Assembly: GCF_016862195.1 (NCBI RefSeq) | Contig: NZ_BOMM01000067.1 | Location: 1 to 64,000 of the forward strand | From: Paractinoplanes ferrugineus | GTDB taxonomy: Bacteria > Actinomycetota > Actinomycetes > Mycobacteriales > Micromonosporaceae | Direction: 5' to 3' | DNA length: 64,000 bases | Part shown: piece by piece, positions 50,927 through 59,016 of the stretch | Layout of the letters: each line of letters starts with the position of its first letter | How positions within the stretch are numbered: position 1 is the first letter of the stretch | Translations under genes and position numbers: made by a program | The notes under the pieces: model-generated | Databases searched by the model: none | What the model saw: only the letters and a program-made list of their open reading frames with translations | Told to the model about the DNA's origin: nothing

Positions 50927-51661
50927 TCAGGCCGGCAGGCGCTCGGCCGGTGCGTCGGGAAGGGTGTCCGGCGCGGCCGCTTCCAGGGCCGCGGCCACCT
51001 CGGCCGGCGGGGCGGTCCCGTCGATCCGGACGACCACGCCCTGAGCCTCGTAGTGGGCCAGCAACTGTGCGGCGTTCTCCCGGTGCTGGTTCAGACGCTT
51101 GCGGAACTGCTGCTCGTTGTCGTCCGGGCGGTGGACCAGCGGTCGGCCGCACTGCTCGCAGGCCGAGCCGGGGACCGGGATCGCCTCGGCCACCGGGGTG
51201 TCACAGACGACACACACCTGGCGGTTGAGCACGCGGTCGGTAGCCACGTCGTCGGGCACGTCCATGTAGACCACGCGGTTCACCCGCAGCCCCCGCTCGG
51301 CAAGGACGCGGTCGAGGTCGGCGGCGTGCGACCGGTTGCGGGGATACCCACCCTCGAAGATCAGGCAGGTGGCGGTCGGCAGGTTCTCGTCGATCCAGCC
51401 GGGCAGTCCCTCGATGACGAGTTCGTCCGGCCACCAGCGGTTGGGGCCGGCCAGTTCCAGGGCCCGCAGGCCGAGCTGGGTGCCCAGCTCGGCCTGCCGT
51501 TCGAAGAAGACCCGGACCCCGAAGTGGACGAGTCCGGGGAACCGGCGACGGAACGCCTTCATGGCGGTGGACTTACCGGCTCCCGGCGGGCCGGTCAGGA
51601 ACATCACGGGGATCGTGGCGTGACCATCGGTCGCGGCCGCGCTGGCGTGGGTGGTCGGCAC
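50927..51661 (-). CDS. Adenylate-kinase-like nucleoside monophosphate kinase, copy 2
   Basis: 244 aa, GTG start at 51661 with AAGGG upstream. It matches copy 1 nearly motif for motif: FLTGPPGAGKSTAMKAFRRR, HFGVRVFFERQAELGTQLGL, RGLRVNRVVYMDVPDD, CVVCDTPVAEAIPVPGSACE, QCGRPLVHRPDD, YEAQGVVVRIDGTAPPAEVA. Equal lengths and opposite strands around the monooxygenase operon show an inverted duplication with divergence. Both keep Walker A and the zinc Cys set, so both may be active, perhaps on different acceptors or as a heteromer. Confidence 0.75.
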   Translation of the reverse strand: MPTTHASAAATDGHATIPVMFLTGPPGAGKSTAMKAFRRRFPGLVHFGVRVFFERQAELGTQLGLRALELAGPNRWWPDELVIEGLPGWIDENLPTATCLIFEGGYPRNRSHAADLDRVLAERGLRVNRVVYMDVPDDVATDRVLNRQVCVVCDTPVAEAIPVPGSACEQCGRPLVHRPDDNEQQFRKRLNQHRENAAQLLAHYEAQGVVVRIDGTAPPAEVAAALEAAAPDTLPDAPAERLPA

Positions 51662-51735
51662 AGGTGAACCCTTCGCTCGGGGAAACGTCGATCGTCGCGG
51701 ACAGCTGCGGGCACCACTACCGTGCCACGACAAGC

Positions 51736-52563
51736 CTAGTTTGCGGTCTTTCGTACCGCGGCGACGGCAATGGTGGCGTAAGGCATGGCGAAGCTGCCGC
51801 CCATCCGGTCGATCGCGTCGCCCACCGCGCGCAGCACCTCGGCCAGGCGCTCCGGCGTGAGTTGGGCCAGGGCGCCCTGGGTGGGCAGAAGTTTCAGCCA
51901 CTCGGCCCGGGTGAAGGTCCGCTCCCAGCCGAAATGCCACTGTTCCACCTCGCCGAAGCCTCCGGTCCGGCCGATCCCGTCGGCGATGGTGTCGAACATC
52001 GGCTGGTAGAGCTCCAACGGGGAGCGCCGGCGTCCGTCCGGGGAGAAGGCGGAGGCGTACGCCGCCTGACGGTAGGCGTCGGCGGAGCGCAGCGTCCACG
52101 GGGGCAGCGACATGCCGGCCGCGTCGGCCACCTCCGGCGGGGTGAGCGAGGCGTGGTGGAAGACCGCCAGCAGGCCGCGCTGGCGCAGGACCGTCGCGGC
52201 CTTGGCGGCCCCGGCGATCGGGTCCACCCAGTGCCAGGCCGTCCCGGCGACGACCGCGTCGAACGTGCGGCCGGCCGGTTCCCACTCCTCGAACCGACTG
52301 ACCTCGACCGGCACACCGGTGCCGCGGGCGAACTCGGCCAGCTGCGTGTCCGGATCGACTCCGAGCACACTGCACCCGGCCGCCTGGAACTGCCGAGCCT
52401 CGATACCGGTGCCGCATCCGGCGTTCAGAACATCCCCTCCGGGGATGGCTTCCGCTATTCGCTGGATCAGAGCTTGCGGGTACGCCGGGCGGGAGTCGTT
52501 GTAGTGGGCCGCGTCTCCACTGAAGTAGGACCCGGCACTCTTCCGCTGCGCTCGACTCGTCAT
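51736..52563 (-). CDS. Class I SAM-dependent methyltransferase
   Basis: 275 aa. YFSGDAAHYNDSRPAYPQAL precedes motif I DVLNAGCGTGIEARQF, then LGVDPDTQLAEFARG, AFDAVVAGTAWHW-type motif II (FDAVVAGTAWHWVDP) and LLAVFHHASLTPPEV. This is the SmtA/Tam-like group with the AWHWV signature; many act on small acids or O-methylate natural products. Same direction as, and about 75 bases from, the second kinase copy. A phosphonate O- or C-methylation is possible but unproven. Confidence 0.8.
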   Translation of the reverse strand: MTSRAQRKSAGSYFSGDAAHYNDSRPAYPQALIQRIAEAIPGGDVLNAGCGTGIEARQFQAAGCSVLGVDPDTQLAEFARGTGVPVEVSRFEEWEPAGRTFDAVVAGTAWHWVDPIAGAAKAATVLRQRGLLAVFHHASLTPPEVADAAGMSLPPWTLRSADAYRQAAYASAFSPDGRRRSPLELYQPMFDTIADGIGRTGGFGEVEQWHFGWERTFTRAEWLKLLPTQGALAQLTPERLAEVLRAVGDAIDRMGGSFAMPYATIAVAAVRKTAN

Positions 52564-52597
52564 TTCCACTCCAGACTCGCTTGCTGAGTGATGATCG

Positions 52598-53476
52598 TCA
52601 TTCGGGTGGCGCGGCCGGATAGCTCACGAAGGCGAACGCGGAGCTGTCGGCGGACCAGCTGTTCGTGTCCAGCGAGCCCTGGCCACCGGCCACTGTGGCC
52701 ACCGTCCGGGCCGCGGACCAGTCGTCGAGCGCGACGATGCGCACGTCGATGCGGACGTTCGGCGGATGGCCACGGGTGCCCGCCGGGAAGGCGATGTAGG
52801 TGGCCCATCTCCCGTCCGGTGATAGGTGCGGGAACCAGTTCACCTCGTCGTCGAAGGTGAGCTGTTCGAGCCCGCTACCGTCCGGGCGGATGCGGGCGAT
52901 CTGGGCGTGCCCGTCGAACATCTCGGTGTTGAAGTACAACCATTCGCCGTCCGGTGAGTACTCACATCCGTCGGAGTGCCCGGGCCCGCAGGTGAGCCGC
53001 CGGTAGTCCCGGCCGCGCGCCGACACCGTGAAGACGTCGCCGTGGCCCTCGCCGGGCCGCTGCCCCGGGGGCAACCCGATGAACGCCAGCCGGTCGCCGC
53101 TCGGATGGACGCCGTGCAGGAAGTGCAGCACCTCGGCCGCGGGATCGTCGGTGATCAGCTCCGCGGCACCGCCCTCGACCGGCGCCCGGTAGATCTTCCG
53201 GTCGTAGGCGGACAGATAGATGTGCTTGCCGTCGGGGTCAGGCAGGTGGTCGTTGTTGACCGGGGGGAGCCCGGTGAACGGGACCTCGTCGAGCCGCCCG
53301 GTGGCCGGCGAGAGCCGCCACAGCCGGCCGCCGCCGTTGAGGACCAGGTCGTCCCCGCCGGACAGCCAGTTCGGTGACTCCAGCCGCAGCCGGGATGTCG
53401 CGAATCGCGCGACCGGCGGCTCGCCGGGGCCGGCGGTCCAGATCCGGCAGATCTGTCCGGGCTGAAGCTGGCGCAT
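52598..53476 (-). CDS. TolB/WD40-like beta-propeller protein
   Basis: 292 aa, without signal peptide. Repeated blades with the TolB pattern (SPDGEWLYFN, SPDGRWATYI, HPSGDRLAFI, DPDGKHIYLS, SADSSAFAFV) indicate a six- or seven-bladed propeller in the cytosol. It may be an enzyme of the oligogalacturonate-lyase-like/lactonase group or a binding platform. In the operon it lies between a methyltransferase and the phosphonoacetaldehyde reductase gene (34 and 19 bases), so a cluster role is likely, but the function is unknown. Confidence 0.7.
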   Translation of the reverse strand: MRQLQPGQICRIWTAGPGEPPVARFATSRLRLESPNWLSGGDDLVLNGGGRLWRLSPATGRLDEVPFTGLPPVNNDHLPDPDGKHIYLSAYDRKIYRAPVEGGAAELITDDPAAEVLHFLHGVHPSGDRLAFIGLPPGQRPGEGHGDVFTVSARGRDYRRLTCGPGHSDGCEYSPDGEWLYFNTEMFDGHAQIARIRPDGSGLEQLTFDDEVNWFPHLSPDGRWATYIAFPAGTRGHPPNVRIDVRIVALDDWSAARTVATVAGGQGSLDTNSWSADSSAFAFVSYPAAPPE

Positions 53477-53495
53477 CGATACCCCCGTCTCGGTG

Positions 53496-54659
53496 TTACC
53501 GGAGGACGTGATCGTCCGGTAGGCCCGTCGTGCGCCCGCTCGTGCCGGTCAGCACGTCCTGCGGGGTGACCAGGCGCGGGTTGTTGGCGGCCCGTCCGGA
53601 GGAGAGGTCATCGCGCCAGTCGCGCAGCGGTATCCGGAAGTTCCGCAGCCCGTGCAGATCGAGCAGGCGATCGATCAACTCCTCCACCGGCACGCCGATC
53701 GCGCCCAGGCACCGCCGCCGCAGATCGGCGACGAGCAGCCGCAGCGCCTCCGCGCCGTCGGGATGACGGGTGTCGATGTCGGTCGCCGCCGCGTTGTGGC
53801 CGATCAGCCAGCGCAGATGCAGCCCCACGGCGGCGCCGTGCGCGATGCCGTGCCGGGCCGTCAGGGCGTACGACAACGCGTGCGCCGCCGTGGTCCGGGT
53901 GATGTTGATGGCGGCGCCGGCCAGCGCGGCCCCGTGGGCCAGTTCGGTCCGTAGCCACGGATCGGCGAAGCTGCCGTGCCGTGTCGCGCTGTCCAGCGCC
54001 GGCAGCAGCGTCTCCAGCGCCAGGATCGCCGTGCGGCGCGACTCGGCCGTGGCCGCGACCGCCCACGCCGACTCGATCGCCTGCGCCAGCGCGTCCAGGG
54101 CACTGGCCGCGGCGGTGGGTGCGGGCACCGTCGAGGTCAGGTCGGGGTCGATCAGGACGTGGTCGGCGAGCGCGCTCGGATGGTCCAGGGAGAGCTTGCG
54201 CCGGCCGGCGTAGACGGTGGCGAAGCTGGTGAGCTCGCTGCCCGAGCCGGAGATCGTCGGGATCTGCACCAGCGCGACGGCCCGGTGTGCCGCTATCGCG
54301 CCGGGATCGAGCAGGTACGCGCCCGGGTCGCCGGGCGACTGCGCGAGGACCGCGACGCACTTGGCCACGTCCATCGCGCTTCCCCCGCCGATGCCGACGA
54401 CCGCGTCGGGGCCGTAGTCCCGGGCCAGCGCGACCGCCTCACGTACCTGTCGCAGCTCGGGATTCGGGTGGACGCCGCCGTAGTCGCGCACCTCGGCGTC
54501 GAGGTCGTCGACGGCCGCCGCGGCCGTGCCCGTGCGGAACGAGCGGCGGCCGTGGACGACGAGCACCCGCCGGGCGGCGCCGAGCACCTGCTGCAGATCG
54601 CGTACCGCCCCGGGGGCCAGCCGCACGCGGCTGGGCAGCGCCGCGTCAGCCGTCGGCAC
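53496..54659 (-). CDS. Iron-containing alcohol dehydrogenase, phosphonoacetaldehyde reductase (PhpC-like)
   Basis: 387 aa. The NAD-binding loop is DAVVGIGGGSAMDVAKCVAV; substrate and metal region GSGSELTSFATV; metal ligands fall in GAAINITRTTAAHALSYALT and ARHGIAHGAAVGLHLRW (His residues). In phosphinothricin and related routes this family reduces phosphonoacetaldehyde to 2-hydroxyethylphosphonate. The 14-base overlap with the phosphonopyruvate decarboxylase gene strongly supports that role. Confidence 0.85.
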   Translation of the reverse strand: MPTADAALPSRVRLAPGAVRDLQQVLGAARRVLVVHGRRSFRTGTAAAAVDDLDAEVRDYGGVHPNPELRQVREAVALARDYGPDAVVGIGGGSAMDVAKCVAVLAQSPGDPGAYLLDPGAIAAHRAVALVQIPTISGSGSELTSFATVYAGRRKLSLDHPSALADHVLIDPDLTSTVPAPTAAASALDALAQAIESAWAVAATAESRRTAILALETLLPALDSATRHGSFADPWLRTELAHGAALAGAAINITRTTAAHALSYALTARHGIAHGAAVGLHLRWLIGHNAAATDIDTRHPDGAEALRLLVADLRRRCLGAIGVPVEELIDRLLDLHGLRNFRIPLRDWRDDLSSGRAANNPRLVTPQDVLTGTSGRTTGLPDDHVLR

Positions 54660-55776
54660 GGGGGTCGCCCGCCGCCAGGCTCTTGCGGAAGCGGTCTCCG
54701 ATCTCGGCGACGCTCACGTTGGACGAGGCCCGGTCCCCGGCGGGCCCGCCCGGGGAGCCGGTGACCACGACGACCGAGGGCCCATCGGTGTCCAGTGCGC
54801 TGCGCAGGGTCGTGCGCAGCCGCTCGATCGAGTCGGCCCGCCAGGCGTTGCGGTAGCCGCAGGCCCGCGCCACCGCGGCGAAGTCGACCCGCCGGCCGCC
54901 GGTCGGCTGGCCGCCGGTCGAGTCGTAGACGCCGTTGTCGAAGATGACGTGCGTGAGGTTGGCGGGAGCGAGATGGCCGATGGTGGCCAGTGAGCCCAGG
55001 TGCATCAGCACGGCGCCGTCGCCGTCCAGGACGATGAAGCGGCGCTCCGGCTGGGCCAGGGCCGCACCGGCCGCGATGCCGGCGGCGTGCCCCATCGAGC
55101 CCTGCATGTAGAAGTTGCGCTCGCTGTCGCCGAGGTTGAACAGGCTGCGCGACAGATAGCCCGTCGTGCTGAGGAGGCGAGCGTCGCCGGCCTCGGCGAG
55201 CACCGCCGAGACCACCTCGTCGCGGGTCGGCGACGGGCGGGCCGGAGCCGATGGGGTGTCGGCCCGTGCGTCGTCGGCAATGGCGCCCTTGGCGACCAGG
55301 ATGAAGGCCGGCCGGCCGTGGTCCAGGGCCGAGCGTGCCCACTCGAGCAGGTCGCCCAGGGACGGGCCGTCCGCGGTGAGCATCCGGTGGGCTACGCCGA
55401 GCGAGTCCAGCCAGCTCGGGACCACCTGGCCCATCCAGTGGTGCTGCGGTTCGCCCGGGTCCGCGACCGGCCAGCCGCGCATGCTGACCATCACGGTCAT
55501 CGGGATGCGGTACGGCAGGACCAGCGAGGTGAGCGGATTGATCATGTTGCCGAAGCCGGAGTTCTGCGCCAGGACCAGGGACAGCCGGCCCCCCAGTTCC
55601 GCGCCGGCGGCAATCGCGATCGCGCTGCCCTCGTTGACCGCGGCGACGTATCGCGGCCCCTCGCCTCGGGCCAGCAGTCGCAGGGGCCCCGCGAAGTAGG
55701 AGCAGGGGACGCCGGTCACCAGTCCGTAGTCGTGGGCGGCAAGCAGGTCCAGCATGCTCCGGGACGCGATCACCAC
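54646..55776 (-). CDS. Phosphonopyruvate decarboxylase
   Basis: 376 aa, fused alpha and beta parts of a thiamine diphosphate enzyme. The N-terminal half has LVTGVPCSYFAGPLRLLARG, AAVNEGSAIAIAAGAELGGR, LVLAQNSGFGNMINPLTSLV and RIPMTVMVSMRGWP, all diagnostic of Ppd. The ThDP site is FIVLDGDGAVLMHLGSLATI followed by VIFDNGVYDSTGGQPT. The reaction is phosphonopyruvate to phosphonoacetaldehyde plus CO2, the step that pulls the unfavourable PEP mutase equilibrium and so defines phosphonate biosynthesis. No PEP mutase gene is present in the window. Confidence 0.92.
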   Translation of the reverse strand: MVIASRSMLDLLAAHDYGLVTGVPCSYFAGPLRLLARGEGPRYVAAVNEGSAIAIAAGAELGGRLSLVLAQNSGFGNMINPLTSLVLPYRIPMTVMVSMRGWPVADPGEPQHHWMGQVVPSWLDSLGVAHRMLTADGPSLGDLLEWARSALDHGRPAFILVAKGAIADDARADTPSAPARPSPTRDEVVSAVLAEAGDARLLSTTGYLSRSLFNLGDSERNFYMQGSMGHAAGIAAGAALAQPERRFIVLDGDGAVLMHLGSLATIGHLAPANLTHVIFDNGVYDSTGGQPTGGRRVDFAAVARACGYRNAWRADSIERLRTTLRSALDTDGPSVVVVTGSPGGPAGDRASSNVSVAEIGDRFRKSLAAGDPRADG

Positions 55777-55861
55777 GTGGTGGCTCGGGTCAGCGGCGCG
55801 GCGAGGGGTCGGACGGTGCCGGTCATGGATGTCCTTCCTGCGGATGTCGGTGCGGTGCGGG

Positions 55862-57214
55862 TCAGTACCAGAGCCGGTCCTCGGCGACGTAGCGGCCGAG
55901 GCCGCCGGCCGGCATCGCGCCCAGGGCGAACCGGACCTCCGGCGTGGTGGAGCCGGCGATGCGCAGCATCAGCAGGCGGGTACGCGCCTCGGCGCTCAGG
56001 CTCAGCTCGATGCCGGGGATGACGTAGGCGGAGTCACCCGGTTCGAGGCGGGCCGCGAACGGCTCGTCGTGGTGGTGCCAGTGCACGGTCAGCGGTTCGT
56101 CCCCGAGGACGAACAGGTACTGATGCTGGTACGTCGGTGGCAGCGGGGAGTCCGCCCGGGACGTCAGCACCTCGACCTGCAGGCTGGTGGTGTGCGGGTG
56201 CAGCGGGTCGCCGGCGAGTTGCGTGAAGCGGTACGCGGGACCGGCCGGTCCGGGATGCTCCCACGTCGGTGCGGCGCCGGCGGGCTGCAGCCGTACGTCG
56301 TGCTCGGTGGTGGTGTGCGGGACCAGTAGCTCCCGGACGGACACGCCGAGCGCCCCGGCCAGCGCCACGAGCTCGTCCCAGCCGGCCCGGCCCGGTGTCG
56401 CGCCCAGCTGTGAGATCCGCTCCCCGGTCAGGCCGGAGCGGCGCGCGAGTTCCGGCACGGTCACGAGCCGGGCCGCCATCAGCGCCCGCAGCATCGCCCC
56501 GTGATCGCCGGGGGTCAGCGCGAGCGAGCCGGTGATGGCGTGGCCGAATGCGGACAGCTCCCGCTGTGCGTCTCCGGTGAGCTCACCGCCGTAGGTGAGG
56601 GCCAGAATGTAGGCGGGCTCGGTCGCTGAGCGCGCGGTGAACGAATGCGGTGCGAAGGGGAGCCCCCACACCGAGTCACCGGTGCTCATCGGAACGCAGA
56701 ACGACCGGTCACCGCTGCGGTAGTAGTAATTGACCGGCCCGACAAAATAGGTGAACTGATAGAGCAGATGCCCCTTGTTCCAGTTGACCGAGGGATTGTC
56801 GGGGTCGTTGTCGCCGACGACGCGGAGCATTTTGATCCACTCCGGCCGATAGGATGCCAGCCGGGACATCGCGGTGTCCCGGTACTCGTAGTACGGCCCG
56901 CCGCCGCGCTCGATGATGCGCGAGCTCGCCAGCGACTCCTTGGCCCGGACCACGCGCAGCCCGTGCTCGGTGTCGTCGTGGATGGGCAGCAGGTCGCGCT
57001 CGTTGAGCGGCCATGCGCGGGTGGCCCGGCCGACCAGGTCCCAGGTGATCGGGAGCCGGCCGGAGGTGTAGTCGGCGAAGCTGCCGGCCGGCAGTCCGAG
57101 GTCCGCCTCCGCGGACACGTCGTTGCGTTTGAGATCGTTCGCGGCCGCGCGCAGCAGTGCGGCCGCGCGGGCGGCATAGGCCGGGTCCGGACCGGGTTGG
57201 TCGGCGATGCTCAT
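55862..57214 (-). CDS. HTH-cupin dioxygenase, methylphosphonate-synthase-like (HEPD/MPnS family)
   Basis: 450 aa, close to the family's usual 440-460. It has an N-terminal helix-turn-helix (about 17-75), a first cupin and, after a second HTH (ARLVTVPELARRSGLTGERI), a second cupin (HQYLFVLGDEPLTVHWHHHD). Putative substrate residues are Arg103, Tyr111 and Asn146. Metal-site positions read His149, Gln153 (NKGHLLYQF) and His190 (GLPFAPHSF), with Gly184 where HEPD has its ligand Glu. That is the 2-His-1-Gln arrangement known for methylphosphonate synthase; HEPD uses 2-His-1-Glu. The substrate should be 2-hydroxyethylphosphonate in both cases. The ATGA overlap with the glycosyltransferase gene shows coupling. 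Confidence 0.85.
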   Translation of the reverse strand: MSIADQPGPDPAYAARAAALLRAAANDLKRNDVSAEADLGLPAGSFADYTSGRLPITWDLVGRATRAWPLNERDLLPIHDDTEHGLRVVRAKESLASSRIIERGGGPYYEYRDTAMSRLASYRPEWIKMLRVVGDNDPDNPSVNWNKGHLLYQFTYFVGPVNYYYRSGDRSFCVPMSTGDSVWGLPFAPHSFTARSATEPAYILALTYGGELTGDAQRELSAFGHAITGSLALTPGDHGAMLRALMAARLVTVPELARRSGLTGERISQLGATPGRAGWDELVALAGALGVSVRELLVPHTTTEHDVRLQPAGAAPTWEHPGPAGPAYRFTQLAGDPLHPHTTSLQVEVLTSRADSPLPPTYQHQYLFVLGDEPLTVHWHHHDEPFAARLEPGDSAYVIPGIELSLSAEARTRLLMLRIAGSTTPEVRFALGAMPAGGLGRYVAEDRLWY

Positions 57215-58365
57215 GACGGTGGCCTCCGGCCGTGTCCGATTGCTCCGGCGTAGACGTCTTCCAGCTGGTCGAGGTAAGCGTCCAGGGAGTAGCGCCCCTC
57301 GATGTGGCGGCTGCGCTCCTCGCGACTTGCCTCGGTCTCCGGCTCGGCCAGTAAACGGGCGAGCTCGGTGACGACGTCCGGCGACTCCAGGGCGTACGCG
57401 CGGATGTATGGGGGGACCGCCAGTTCGCCGAGCCCACCCGAGTTCGGCACGAACACCGGGGTTCCGCAGGCCGCCGCCTCGATGGCCGCGAGGCCGAAGG
57501 GCTCGGACGGGCTGCACATGACGACCGCGTCGAGATCACGGAAGACCTCCGGCATCACCGCCAAGGGCTGGAAGCCGAGGAACCGGGTGCGCTCGTGCAC
57601 GCCTAGCGAGGCCGCGAGGCGCTCGAGCTTCGGTCGCTCGGTGCCGTCGCCGACGATCCGGGCTTCGAGGCCGGGCACCTCTTCGGCGAGGTCACGAGTG
57701 ATCTCCAGGAACCGGTCCCCGCGCTTGTACGAGACCAGCCGGTTCACGAAGCCGATGCGGGGCCGGTGGGCGGCCGCGGTCCGCGGGCGGTGTGCGAAGC
57801 GCCGCGCGTCGTAGGGGTTCAGGATCGCCACGTGGGCCGTGTCCGGGAGCAGGTGCCGGCTGGTGTTCTCCAACACGAACCGCGAGATCGAGATCACCGC
57901 GGCTGGGGAGCGGTCGTCCTGGAACCGGTGCCGGCGAGACCGCTCGGCGTCGAGATAGGGCACCTCGGATCCGTGGCAGGTGGCGACGACCGTCTGCCCC
58001 AGCTTCAACGCCGCGCTGGTCAGCAACCACAGATGCTGGGAGTGGACGAGCGCCGGGCCCCACGCGCCGATCACCCTGTCGAGAGCTCGCTCCCAGATGC
58101 TCGTGACCTCGGCCAGGCTGTCCGGCGACATCTGGCTGTAGAGGCGGGAACTGCACGGGTGCCCGGTGAAGGAGGGGAACTCGCCGGCCAGTTCGTCCGC
58201 CTCGAAGTGCCGGATCCCCGGCGGTAGTTCGACCTTTGTCCCGCCGGGCGGCGTCAGCAATGCGATTTCATGACCGCGCCGGGAGAGGCCGGTGGCCAGG
58301 GCCAGAACATAGGTTCCGCTGCCGGATCCGTGAATGGGCGTGTGGTTGGCGATGAGAATGCGCAC
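57211..58365 (-). CDS. GT4-family glycosyltransferase
   Basis: 384 aa, GT-B fold. The first domain begins RILIANHTPIHGSGSGTYVL ALATGLSRRGHE, the second contains IGFVNRLVSYKRGDRFLEIT, ARIVGDGTERPKLERLAASL and the donor-binding CSPSEPFGLAAIEAAACGTP (E-x7-E). It likely adds a sugar from a nucleotide sugar. In this operon (glycosyltransferase, dioxygenase, decarboxylase, reductase) it may glycosylate the phosphonate or a polymer that carries it. A 46-aa acidic peptide gene ends 11 bases upstream. Confidence 0.85.
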   Translation of the reverse strand: MRILIANHTPIHGSGSGTYVLALATGLSRRGHEIALLTPPGGTKVELPPGIRHFEADELAGEFPSFTGHPCSSRLYSQMSPDSLAEVTSIWERALDRVIGAWGPALVHSQHLWLLTSAALKLGQTVVATCHGSEVPYLDAERSRRHRFQDDRSPAAVISISRFVLENTSRHLLPDTAHVAILNPYDARRFAHRPRTAAAHRPRIGFVNRLVSYKRGDRFLEITRDLAEEVPGLEARIVGDGTERPKLERLAASLGVHERTRFLGFQPLAVMPEVFRDLDAVVMCSPSEPFGLAAIEAAACGTPVFVPNSGGLGELAVPPYIRAYALESPDVVTELARLLAEPETEASREERSRHIEGRYSLDAYLDQLEDVYAGAIGHGRRPPS

Positions 58366-58376
58366 GGTGATATGCG

Positions 58377-58517
58377 CTACCGCTGTTGCGGCCGAGTCGC
58401 CGACTCGTCGGAAGCAGTGCTGAAGAATGCTATTCCGGTTTCTCCGTCGCTGTCCGCCGTGTCAGTAAACGGCTCGTCCCGGTCGATCTCCATGCTCGCA
58501 CTGTAAGCGACGGTCAT
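58377..58517 (-). CDS. Candidate 46-aa acidic peptide upstream of the phosphonate operon
   Basis: The frame from the ATG at 58517 (or 58493, giving 38 aa) ends 11 bases before the glycosyltransferase start, as an operon's first gene would. The composition is leader-like and acidic (MEIDRDEPFTDTADSDGETG) with a hydrophobic patch GIAFFSTA and a polar tail. Upstream GGGGAAACGGGG is too far for a good ribosome site. It may be a RiPP precursor bound by the PqqD-like protein, a translation leader, or chance. No similarity is recognised. Confidence 0.4.
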   Translation of the reverse strand: MTVAYSASMEIDRDEPFTDTADSDGETGIAFFSTASDESATRPQQR

Positions 58518-59016
58518 CACTACCGCTACCCCGTTTCCCCGGTGGTATTTCCCTTGTCCAAGTGTTTGCCTCGGGTGCTTCCGGGGATGCGGTACGGCAC
58601 CTGGATCCAGGATCAGGGCCGAGCCGGCCCGGGTTGCCGCGCGGGCGAGTGATGAGCGCCACAGTGGACTATGATGTCTTGACCGGGGCCGGTACCAGCC
58701 ACGCTGGCCTGCGTAAATCCCTGGATCAGGCTCGGTGGTCGGGAGACCCTGCCGCGCGGCGGGCCGGGCAATGCAGGGCCTGGCGGGCGAGCGCCGCGCG
58801 CTTCCGGTGGTGCGAAAACCGGCAACATCGGCGCAACATCTGTCTAACCAACGTGGAGTCTCCGGCGGCCGAGGAATAGGGGCTTGCCGATGCGTAACGG
58901 GGTGTGGCAGGCTGGCGAAGTCGTATGGACTTACCTTTACCGTGAAAACGACGGTCCTCCGGTGTCGTGGCGCTGCATTCCGGCGCACGACGTGAGGAAA
59001 TGGCGGACGAGTATTC
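58518..59016. promoter_or_regulatory. Divergent intergenic region between the two cluster arms
   Basis: About 500 bases between minus-strand phosphonate genes and the plus-strand SGNH/peptide/oxygenase genes. Short frames here lack a matching ribosome site and typical codon use. It likely carries promoters for both arms; I could not identify a dyad operator. Confidence 0.4.
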
